From contig NZ_FMYY01000013.1 in the NCBI RefSeq assembly GCF_900101595.1, positions 1-51,354 of the forward strand: a DNA stretch of 51,354 bases, in the 5' to 3' direction. Position 1 is the first letter of the stretch; every line of letters begins with the position of its first letter. Both the position numbers and the translations under genes were made by a program. This document shows positions 45,036-51,354 of the stretch, piece by piece. Source of the stretch: Paenibacillus sp. cl123 (GTDB lineage: Bacteria > Bacillota > Bacilli > Paenibacillales > NBRC-103111). The notes below the pieces were generated by a model. It had not been told where the DNA came from, did not search any database, and worked only from the letters and a program-made list of their open reading frames with translations.

Positions 45036-45073
45036 GCCGTCCGGATTCCCTGTGGGAAACGGGCGGCGTTTTT
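45036..45073 (+). terminator. Intrinsic terminator after the oligosaccharide operon
   Basis: A roughly 14-bp stem with one bulge (45036-45050 with 45054-45068) and a TGT loop is followed by TTTTT. It lies 71 bases after the GH95-like stop. Confidence 0.65.
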
Positions 45074-45228
45074 GCGTACACGTTCCTTGAATTTAGAAGA
45101 AGCGCGAGGAAGGAACAACGGGTATATGCCGAAGCGACACAAGTCCAAGCGGAAAAAGGGACGCCGCCCGACGTAGCGTCTGAGAAGCAGCTTCAGGGAC
45201 TGGGCTTTGCATATCCAGCAACCAGACC

Positions 45229-45410
45229 ATTTATACGACTTTTCGTATAAACCTCGTCTTTTGACCGCCAGCAAAACGTGTTTTATACGTTTTTTCGCAC
45301 ATATCTTCTTTTTTTGACCCCCAACCGGGCGCTTATATACGTTTTTTCGGATAAATCCTACAAGTTGACCGCCGACCTGGCTCATTTTATACGTTTTTTC
45401 GTCTACTGCT
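45229..45410 (-). repeat. 52-bp tandem repeat array, four units
   Basis: TATACG cores fall at 45232, 45284, 45336 and 45388, an exact 52-bp period. On the minus strand each unit reads CGAAAAAACGTATAAAA then, about 10 bases on, CTGG or a variant and GGTCAA. The motif order is that of the window-start array. The gap 44966-45614 holds the terminator, this array, and an AT-richer stretch with a promoter candidate, and no gene that I can support. Confidence 0.8.
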
Positions 45411-45580
45411 TGAAGCCCCTCCTTTTACGGAGCCCTAAGGAGTAACAGTAACTTCACTAAAAGCGACTAAGCCGGGTGGACTTTTTGCCCGCAAATCAAG
45501 CTTCTGCTCAACCGCCATGTAACTTTCTCGTAATCAGCTTCGTTCAGGAGCTGCTCTTTTCCAAAAATCACAAAATGAAG

Positions 45581-45611
45581 TAGACAAATACTCTCTTAAT
45601 AATGGTATGAT
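45581..45611 (+). promoter_or_regulatory. Candidate promoter of the Ig-like repeat gene
   Basis: TAGACA (45581-45586) and TATGAT (45606-45611) form a -35/-10 pair with a 19-base spacer, longer than ideal. It would start transcription near 45618, ruling out ATG 45615 as start codon. Confidence 0.4.
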
Positions 45612-45665
45612 AGAATGAACCGAATACTAAAATTTGGACATAGAAAGACGGGAGAGATGAAACAA

Positions 45666-48263
45666 ATGCGTTTTCGATGGATCAAAATCATGGCGCTGGC
45701 GCTGATCGTCGCTTTGGGGACGGGAACCTATGCGGGTCCACAGGCCTCGGCGGCGACGGAGACCATTTCCAGCCTGGTTTTGAACAAAAACGAGTTGGCT
45801 CTGGAGGTCGGTGCGACTGCCACGCTAACGGCAACGGCGGTGTATGTAAGCGGAGCGACGGAGAATGTGTCGGTGAAAACGGACTGGAATTCGGGAGAGC
45901 CCGGTACGGCTTCGGTCTATGCAGGGGTCGTAACGGCGAAGAAAGAAGGCAAGGCGGTCATTACCGCTACTTATATGGGCAAAACCGTGATCGTGAACGT
46001 AACGGTCACCAAGCGGGTTCGTTCGCTGATCAAGGACAAGCAGCTGATCGATCTCAGACAAGGGCAGTCCGAGCAGGTGACTCTGACCGCTTATTATGAT
46101 GATGGCAGTCATGAGGATGTAACGAGCAAGGCGGACTGGAATATCGACAACGGCGCAGTAGCCACCGTCATCAACGGCAAGGTGACCGGGCAAAGCTCGG
46201 GCAGTACGGTCATCACGGCCAAGTACAACAGCCAGCAAGTCACCATTCCGGTGAATGTGGAGATCGTCAAGCGCGTAGACCCTGAGAAAACGGAGGTTTC
46301 CCTGCTGCAAGGGGAGACGGAGAGCGTTAAGCTGATGGCGACCTATCCGGACGGTACGGTCGAGGATGTGTCGGATAAAGCCGATTGGGTGTCCGATGAC
46401 AGCGAGGTCGCCGATGTGATCAAGGGCAAGATTACCGGATACGGCCCCGGCCAGACGACGATCAAGGCTGCTTACGGCACGAAGACGACGTCCATCAAGG
46501 TGGATGTCGACCACGCAATCAAGATCGAGCTCGACAAGCAGAGCCTGTTTATGAAAAAGGGCGGCACGTCTCAGCTGAAGCTGACGGCTACTTATGCCGA
46601 GGGCAACACGGAGGACGTCACGTCCAAGGCGGAGTGGACCTCCGAGAATGAAGAGGTCGTTTATGTAATCAAAGGCAAGCTCAGCGCGAACAGCACGGGC
46701 GAGACGACCGTTACCGCCAAGTACGGAAATAAGACGGTGAAAGCGAAGATCGACGTCGATGTTCCGCGCCGGCTGGAGCTGGGCACCGAGGAGCTGTTCC
46801 TCAAGACGGGCGAGTCGGGCCAGTTGTCGCTGCAGGCGACCTACGCCGATGAGACCGAGGAGGATGTGACCCGTGAGGCCGAATGGACCGTAGCGGATTC
46901 GGCCATCGCTGCGGTGGTTAACGGCAAGATCACGGCGTACAAATCCGGCGTGACGAAAGTAACGGCGACCTATGGCGGCAAAACGGCGACAGCCGCTATC
47001 TCGGTCGATGTGCCGGTGAAGATTACGGCCAGCCATAAGAGCGTCCAGTTCCAGGTCGGTTCCTCGGAGCAGGTTACGCTGAAGGCTCTTTATGTGGACG
47101 GGCGCGAAGAGGATGTTACCTCCAAGGCGGTATGGAGCTCAGGAAACGGCGATATTGCCGAGGTGCGCAAGGGCTTGGTATCCGGCGTCGGGACAGGGGC
47201 TACGACGGTGAAGGCGGTATTTGGAACACGATCCGTAACGCTTCAAGTATCCGTCGGGGTGCTCAAGACGCTGACGGTTGACCAGACCAAGCTGGTGATG
47301 GCCAAAAACGAGAGCAAGTCGCTAAGTCTCAAGGCTACCTACACGGACGGAACGACCGCCGATGTAGCTGCAGATGCGGTATGGACCACCTCCGATGCGA
47401 AGATCGCTTTCGTCACGGAGGAAGGCAAGGTGACGGCCGTCAATACGGGCGAAGCGAAAATAACGGTCACCTACAGCGGCAAGACGGTCGAGATTACCGT
47501 CCAGGTCGATATGGCGGGCAAGCTGGTGGCAAGTCCTACACAGCTGTCCTTCGACCTTGGAGAAACAAGAACAATTGCCCTCACAGCCACAGACAGCAAT
47601 GGCGTTACCAAGAGCGTGGCGCAGGAGGCGGAGTGGAAGTCCTCCGATGAGAAAATTGCCCAGGTGGCAGGCGGCGTAGTCACGGCGATCGCTCGCGGCA
47701 AAGCGACTGTTACGGCGACCTACGGGGGCAAAAGCGTATCGATCCCGGTCGAGATCGGCGTTGTCCAGAGCATCGAGGTCGATAAAAAATTCATCTCGAC
47801 CAAGCGTGGAGATTCCGTGCAAATTCGTCTGACCGCGGTGCTGTCCGACGGGACGAAGAAGGATATGACGGCATCGGCCGCATGGCGCTCCAGCAATTAC
47901 AAGGTGGCGGATGTGACCGAAGGTCTTGTGACGGCTGTCGATTCCGGTTCTGCCATTATCGTGGTTTCATTTGCAGGGAAAAGCGTGAATGTTCCGGTCG
48001 AGATCGACAAGCTGAAGTATCTGAAAACCAGCGAGGTTGCCATCGAGCTGAAGAAGGGCGCTACCTTCGACGTAAAGGCGATCGCGACCTACTTCGACGG
48101 CACGGATCAGGATGTAACCGTAGAAGGACTGTGGGCGTCCACCAACATCCGGGTAGCCGATGTGAAGGACGGCATCATCAAGGCGACGGGCAAGGGCAGA
48201 GCGACGGTGTCCGTAACGTATGCGAAGAAGAAAACGACCGTTGTCGTGACGGTCACCGGTTAA
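45666..48263 (+). CDS. Secreted protein of ten bacterial Ig-like (BIG2) repeats
   Basis: The 865-residue protein has a Sec signal peptide (RFRWIKIMALALIVALGTGT, cleavage near ASA-A) followed by ten tandem domains of about 83 residues. Each has a hydrophobic first strand, a 'G...LTATY.DGT.EDVT..A.W.S' core and a 'G.VTA...G.ATVTATYGGK' ending, the BIG2 invasin/intimin-like fold. It contains no catalytic domain, LPXTG, SLH or LysM anchor. GGGAGAG fits ATG 45666; ATG 45657 is possible. It may form a rod-like wall-associated adhesin or spacer, but no target is visible. It is monocistronic, ending at a strong hairpin. Confidence 0.85.
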   Translation: MRFRWIKIMALALIVALGTGTYAGPQASAATETISSLVLNKNELALEVGATATLTATAVYVSGATENVSVKTDWNSGEPGTASVYAGVVTAKKEGKAVITATYMGKTVIVNVTVTKRVRSLIKDKQLIDLRQGQSEQVTLTAYYDDGSHEDVTSKADWNIDNGAVATVINGKVTGQSSGSTVITAKYNSQQVTIPVNVEIVKRVDPEKTEVSLLQGETESVKLMATYPDGTVEDVSDKADWVSDDSEVADVIKGKITGYGPGQTTIKAAYGTKTTSIKVDVDHAIKIELDKQSLFMKKGGTSQLKLTATYAEGNTEDVTSKAEWTSENEEVVYVIKGKLSANSTGETTVTAKYGNKTVKAKIDVDVPRRLELGTEELFLKTGESGQLSLQATYADETEEDVTREAEWTVADSAIAAVVNGKITAYKSGVTKVTATYGGKTATAAISVDVPVKITASHKSVQFQVGSSEQVTLKALYVDGREEDVTSKAVWSSGNGDIAEVRKGLVSGVGTGATTVKAVFGTRSVTLQVSVGVLKTLTVDQTKLVMAKNESKSLSLKATYTDGTTADVAADAVWTTSDAKIAFVTEEGKVTAVNTGEAKITVTYSGKTVEITVQVDMAGKLVASPTQLSFDLGETRTIALTATDSNGVTKSVAQEAEWKSSDEKIAQVAGGVVTAIARGKATVTATYGGKSVSIPVEIGVVQSIEVDKKFISTKRGDSVQIRLTAVLSDGTKKDMTASAAWRSSNYKVADVTEGLVTAVDSGSAIIVVSFAGKSVNVPVEIDKLKYLKTSEVAIELKKGATFDVKAIATYFDGTDQDVTVEGLWASTNIRVADVKDGIIKATGKGRATVSVTYAKKKTTVVVTVTG

Positions 48264-48281
48264 CGGTTCAGGCTTGACCTG

Positions 48282-48330
48282 AAAGCAAGGCCGCCCGCGC
48301 ATCGCTGCTGCGCAGGGCGGCTTTTGCTTT
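48282..48330 (+). terminator. Intrinsic terminator after the Ig-like repeat gene
   Basis: AAAGCAA-GCCGCCC-GCGC pairs with GCGC-GGGCGGC-TTTTGCTTT around a short loop, followed by T-rich sequence. Confidence 0.8.
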
Positions 48331-48449
48331 GCATGCCGGAGGAGATTGGGGTATCCGGGCGCTGCGTACGCGGCTAAGCTAAGGCTGATAAGGGAATGCT
48401 TGACGGAGTCCGGAGAGCCGCTGAGGAGTCGAACCAGGAAGTAAAAAAA

Positions 48450-48482
48450 CGATCGGCCGCAGGCTGCGCGTTGTTCACCGGA
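48450..48482 (+). repeat. 33-bp direct repeat, left copy
   Basis: This copy begins CGATCGGCCGCAGG and ends GTTGTTCACCGGA. It matches 49297-49329 with one mismatch, and weaker similarity extends about 40 bases upstream in both copies. Confidence 0.8.
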
Positions 48483-48485
48483 CTT

Positions 48486-48971
48486 TTAGACCGAATGGCT
48501 GGGCAAGGAATTGAGGAAACGCTTGATGAGGAACCCGACGAACACGCCGGCCAGGGCGAACAGCATCGGCAGCCAGACGGGACCGAGCAGGAGGCCGGCT
48601 ATCTTCAGCCGGGACGAGAGAGCCACGCCGATTGTCGCGAAAAACGCGCAGAATATAAATGGAAACGCCGCATTCGGGGATTGGCCGCCGCCGGCATGCT
48701 TGAAAGCGTCCCAGATGCCGAACATGTACACGCAAGGGTAGAACATCAGCCACTGATAGTTGGTATGCTCCACGGCGGTTTGGATATCTCCCAAGAAGCT
48801 GTGCACGATCAGCGAATTAAGATGGGAACCCATGTTGATGACGATTTCCATGGCGATCAATACGATTCCCTTGATATAATGGCGGTTGAGCAGCTGGCCG
48901 AAGCCGGGAAAGGCGATGCACCAGAACAAGGCTTCAAGCGGGCTGTTGCGGGAGACGGAGTTTTCGTTCAT
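48486..48971 (-). CDS. Small multi-pass membrane protein
   Basis: The 161-residue protein has about four hydrophobic segments (LEALFWCIAFPGFGQLLN; IKGIVLIAMEIVINMG; FPFIFCAFFATIGVAL; LFALAGVFVGFLI). The first, with PGFGQLLNRHYIKGI, resembles the TM2-type or spore-associated small membrane family in which G-x-G-Q-x-x-N-x-x-Y-x-K-G-I is conserved. I do not assign a function. ATG 48971 or GTG 48980 could start it; neither has a strong ribosome site. It is flanked by a pair of 33-bp direct repeats. Confidence 0.7.
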   Translation of the reverse strand: MNENSVSRNSPLEALFWCIAFPGFGQLLNRHYIKGIVLIAMEIVINMGSHLNSLIVHSFLGDIQTAVEHTNYQWLMFYPCVYMFGIWDAFKHAGGGQSPNAAFPFIFCAFFATIGVALSSRLKIAGLLLGPVWLPMLFALAGVFVGFLIKRFLNSLPSHSV

Positions 48972-48980
48972 GGGCGGCAC

Positions 48981-49451
48981 GGCTCAGACTTCCCGGGAAG
49001 ATCGGGAAGCGGTAACTGGCCTAGAGCTCCATGCTTTAATTCCTGCAGGCTGATCATGAAAAGGCTCCTTTTGCTGAGAGCTGTATTTTATTTCTATTTT
49101 ACCCCATAAAAGTAAATGTTATGACTTGTGACACTGTTCGGATGATAAGCACAGGAGCGCGGAGAAGGCGGGCTCATATTGAGGAAGGTTCTGGAACATG
49201 ATAAAATGGTTCCAGCCCGCTTGCGTGCAGAGCCGATCTAAACATCCGAGCAAGAGGCCGGAAAGCCGATGAGGTGTAAACCGAGAGTGGACATCCCGAT
49301 CGGCCGCAGGCCGCGCGTTGTTCACCGGATATTTAACGGACAAGGGACAAGCGCCGGAGTCAACCGGGGCGGCGGATCCGGAGGCAGAGCCTCCAGCCTG
49401 ATCCGGTTAGCACGGTACGGAACGAATAAATAGAATAAGGGGCGTGACCTG
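48981..49451. other. Intergenic region with direct repeat
   Basis: This 471-base gap carries the promoter side of the minus-strand membrane gene, the right copy of the 33-bp repeat and, at its right end, the ferritin ribosome site (AAGGGGCGTG). No gene, RNA or strong promoter is recognised. Confidence 0.4.
49297..49329 (+). repeat. 33-bp direct repeat, right copy
   Basis: Same orientation as the left copy at 48450-48482, with a single base difference; the copies are 847 bases apart and bracket the small membrane protein gene. Confidence 0.8.
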
Positions 49452-49967
49452 ATGCTGAGTGAGAAGCTGCTTGCCAAGCTGAATGAGCAAATGAATTACG
49501 AGTTTTATTCGTCGCAGGTATATTTGGCGATGGCCGGTTACTGCTCGTCGGAGAGCTTTGACGGATTTGCGAACTTCTTTATCGTCCAGGCCGAGGAAGA
49601 GAAGTTCCATGCGATGAAAATTTTCCACTTTATCAACACGCTTGGCAAACGCGCCCACGTGAGCGGTATGGACAACCCGTTGAATGCTTATGAATCGCTG
49701 CTGGATGCCTTCGAGCATGCGTATGCCCATGAGCAGACGGTTACCAAGCGGATCTATGAGCTGTCGGATATCGCTTGGGATGAGCGGGAGCATGCGACGA
49801 TTAATTTCCTGAAATGGTTTATCGATGAGCAGGTCGAGGAAGAAGCGACCTTCGACAGCATCATCCAGAAGCTGCGCCGCATCGATAAGGACAGCAATGC
49901 CTTCTATATGCTGGACGCCGAGCTGGCCCAGCGCACCTTCGTGCCTCCGGCAGCGGGCGAAGCCTGA
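49452..49967 (+). CDS. ftnA: Ferritin
   Basis: The 171-residue protein is a bacterial non-haem ferritin. It has LLAKLNEQMNYEFYSSQVYL with the first iron ligand Glu, QAEEEKFHAMKIFHFIN with the Glu/His pair, and a long fourth helix TINFLKWFIDEQVEEEATFD supplying further ligands. Ferritin oxidises Fe(II) and stores it as a mineral in a 24-mer cage. Length is standard. The gene is monocistronic with a perfect terminator just after it. No Fur box was recognised. Confidence 0.93.
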   Translation: MLSEKLLAKLNEQMNYEFYSSQVYLAMAGYCSSESFDGFANFFIVQAEEEKFHAMKIFHFINTLGKRAHVSGMDNPLNAYESLLDAFEHAYAHEQTVTKRIYELSDIAWDEREHATINFLKWFIDEQVEEEATFDSIIQKLRRIDKDSNAFYMLDAELAQRTFVPPAAGEA

Positions 49968-49973
49968 TTCCGA

Positions 49974-50001
49974 AACAGCCCCCGGGAGACCGGGGGCTGT
50001 T
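49974..50001 (+). terminator. Intrinsic terminator after ferritin
   Basis: AACAGCCCCCGG pairs perfectly with CCGGGGGCTGTT over a GAGA loop, a 12-bp stem ending in a T-containing tail. Confidence 0.8.
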
Positions 50002-50122
50002 TGCTTGAGGCGGGAGAATGAGGCGTGCGGAAACGGATGATCCGGAGGAGGCGACCGGATCGGCGCAGGCGAGGTGAAAGCAACCGAATATTCGGCCCGT
50101 CGGGGAGAGGAGAGATCAGAGG

Positions 50123-51193
50123 ATGAGGGAAGCGAATGAGGAGCGTCAGCAAGCCGGGGGCGCGGAGCGAGCGGGCAAAGTATGGGGATTTGGCTTGATC
50201 GGAACAGGAGCGATCGCCGAGCTTCATGCTCTCGCCATCGGCAACTTGCCTGGCGGCCGTCTGTTGGCGGCTGCGGGACGCAGCGCGGAGAAGACGAGGG
50301 CTTTCGCTGAAAAGGCAGGATGCGAAGCGGCGGACAGCGCCGAGGAGCTGCTGGCCAGGCCCGAGATCGAGATCGTCTGTGTGGCGACAAGCAGCGGCAG
50401 CCACGCCGCGATCGGGGAACAGGTGCTGCGGGCGGGCAAACATCTGATTGTGGAGAAGCCGATGGCGATGACGACTCCGGAGGCCGAGCGTCTGATGAAG
50501 CTGGCAAAGGACCGGGGACTGACGCTCAGCGTCATTTCCCAGCGGAGATTCGAGGCGCCGTACCAGCTCGCCAAGCGGATTATAGATGAAGGGAAGCTCG
50601 GGCGGCTGATTTTCATCGAAGCGCTGACGCCGTTCTACCGGGATCAGGCTTATTACGATTCCGCCGAATGGCGCGGCACGATCGCCGAGGACGGAGGCGC
50701 GCTGATGAATCAGGCGATCCATCAGATCGATCTGATGCTGTGGTTCGGGGGAGAAGCGGCGAGTGCGACGGGCATGATGGCGACGCAGACGCACCGGATG
50801 GAAGCCGAGGATCTGGCAGTCGGAGCAGTGAAGTTCAAGAACGGGGCGCTGGCCAGTATTGTGGCTTCCACCAGTCTTCAGCCGGCCCAGCCGCCCGCCG
50901 TCAAGCTGTACGGCGAGCTGGGCGCCATCTGGATCGAGGGCAACGCCGTGACCTTATGGTCGGTGCCGGGGGAAGAAAAACCGCAGGCGCCGTCCCGGCC
51001 ATCCGCTGACGGAGCGGGCGACCCGCGTGTGGTTAAGGATGAAAACCATCGCAAGCAGTTCGCTGACGTGATCGAGGCTATCGAACAGGGACGGGAGCCG
51101 TTGATCGGCGGACGGGACGGGTACCGCGCCGTTCAATTGGTCAATGCGGTGTATGAGGCGTCCCGTTCGGGACGAGAGATAGCTTTATCGTAA
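50123..51193 (+). CDS. Gfo/Idh/MocA-family oxidoreductase
   Basis: The 356-residue protein has FGLIGTGAIAELHALAIGNL as cofactor fold, VEKPMAMTTPEAE near residue 110 with the catalytic Lys, and EDGGALMNQAIHQIDLMLWF, where the His-x2-Asp pair fits the family active site. Close relatives oxidise sugars or inositol derivatives with NAD(P). The first 20 residues are charged and non-conserved, so the true start may be later than ATG 50123. It is the third Gfo/Idh gene in the window, and it stands alone. Confidence 0.85.
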   Translation: MREANEERQQAGGAERAGKVWGFGLIGTGAIAELHALAIGNLPGGRLLAAAGRSAEKTRAFAEKAGCEAADSAEELLARPEIEIVCVATSSGSHAAIGEQVLRAGKHLIVEKPMAMTTPEAERLMKLAKDRGLTLSVISQRRFEAPYQLAKRIIDEGKLGRLIFIEALTPFYRDQAYYDSAEWRGTIAEDGGALMNQAIHQIDLMLWFGGEAASATGMMATQTHRMEAEDLAVGAVKFKNGALASIVASTSLQPAQPPAVKLYGELGAIWIEGNAVTLWSVPGEEKPQAPSRPSADGAGDPRVVKDENHRKQFADVIEAIEQGREPLIGGRDGYRAVQLVNAVYEASRSGREIALS

Positions 51194-51205
51194 GTCAGAC
51201 AACGA

Positions 51206-51246
51206 AAAGAGCCGTTATTTGTCTCAGGGACAAAGGGCGGCTCTTT
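51206..51246 (+). terminator. Intrinsic terminator after the last gene
   Basis: AAAGAGCCG (51206-51214) pairs with CGGCTCTTT (51238-51246), with inner pairing of TTTGTC and GACAAA. Confidence 0.75.
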
Positions 51247-51314
51247 CCGCTGCGGCGATGATTCCGGCCGGTTGGAGAAGCAGCCGGACGTGCACGCTGC
51301 CGTTAGGCTGGCAG

Positions 51315-51354
51315 GCATTGAAAGGCATGAAAGGCATGAAAGGCATGAAAGGCA
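51315..51354. repeat. 9-bp tandem repeat running off the window end
   Basis: GGCATGAAA is repeated at least four times (the first copy has one extra T) and continues past the last base. Its full length cannot be seen. Confidence 0.85.

Noticed and set aside
44969..45385. Minus-strand 138-codon frame in the 52-bp array
   Set aside because: It is made of repeat units whose 52-bp period is not a multiple of 3, and it also runs through a terminator.
45229..45410. CRISPR array
   Set aside because: The spacing is regular, but the segments between cores are themselves similar rather than unique spacers, and there are no cas genes.
48396..49109. Plus-strand open frame opposite the small membrane protein
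   Set aside because: Its product is charged and featureless, while the minus strand gives regular hydrophobic helices.

Overview
The window looks like a chromosomal segment of a moderately GC-rich, spore-forming Firmicute of the Paenibacillus type. The evidence is the gene content: PBSX-like contractile tail genes, an HPr-kinase-type protein, CsaA, a LysM/GH18 spore-hydrolase-like protein, and YesS/LplB/YtcP-type sugar transport with many glycosidases and Gfo/Idh oxidoreductases. AAAGGAGG-type ribosome binding sites and frequent GTG and TTG starts agree. The assignment is by inference; no rRNA or other marker gene is present.

Region 1 (1-3.3 kb): a minisatellite-rich leader precedes three overlapping genes: an oligogalacturonate-lyase-like beta-propeller protein, a hexapeptide acetyltransferase and a GH105-type unsaturated uronyl hydrolase. 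They form a small uronide (pectin-type) catabolic operon. A decayed fragment of a gamma-glutamyltransferase gene follows.

Region 2 (3.7-18.2 kb): this is the most interesting block. It is a complete contractile phage-tail module on one strand: small leader gene, sheath, tube, tail assembly chaperone with a canonical A AAA AAC -1 frameshift site, tape measure, LysM tail protein, XkdQ/R/S/T/U-like baseplate genes, two repeat-rich tail-fibre genes, XhlA, holin and a GH73-type lysin. Terminase, portal, capsid, integrase, replication and repressor genes are all absent. This is the layout of an R-type tailocin (phage-tail-like bacteriocin). The last part of the second fibre is AT-rich compared with everything around it, suggesting a swapped receptor-binding tip. 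A promoter followed almost at once by an intrinsic terminator lies upstream.

Region 3 (18.3-32.5 kb): mixed chromosomal genes. These are an HPr kinase/phosphorylase paralogue with an altered signature motif, a MOSC protein, a water-forming NADH oxidase preceded by three Rex-like operators, an AraC regulator divergent from a Gfo/Idh dehydrogenase plus aldo/keto reductase pair, a GH2 beta-galactosidase, a coupled MFS transporter and alpha/beta hydrolase, a LysM-GH18 protein, and CsaA.

Region 4 (32.7-45 kb): a second polysaccharide locus. A membrane-anchored AraC regulator is followed by a lipoprotein, two permeases (LplB/YtcP type), a GH88 unsaturated glucuronyl hydrolase, a Gfo/Idh dehydrogenase and a large GH95-like protein with a carbohydrate-binding tail. 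The transporter probably imports unsaturated uronic-acid oligosaccharides, which the cytoplasmic enzymes then split.

Region 5 (45-51.4 kb): a 52-bp-period repeat array related to the one at the window start, a secreted protein of ten bacterial Ig-like repeats, a small membrane protein flanked by direct repeats, ferritin, another Gfo/Idh dehydrogenase, and a 9-bp tandem repeat running off the end.
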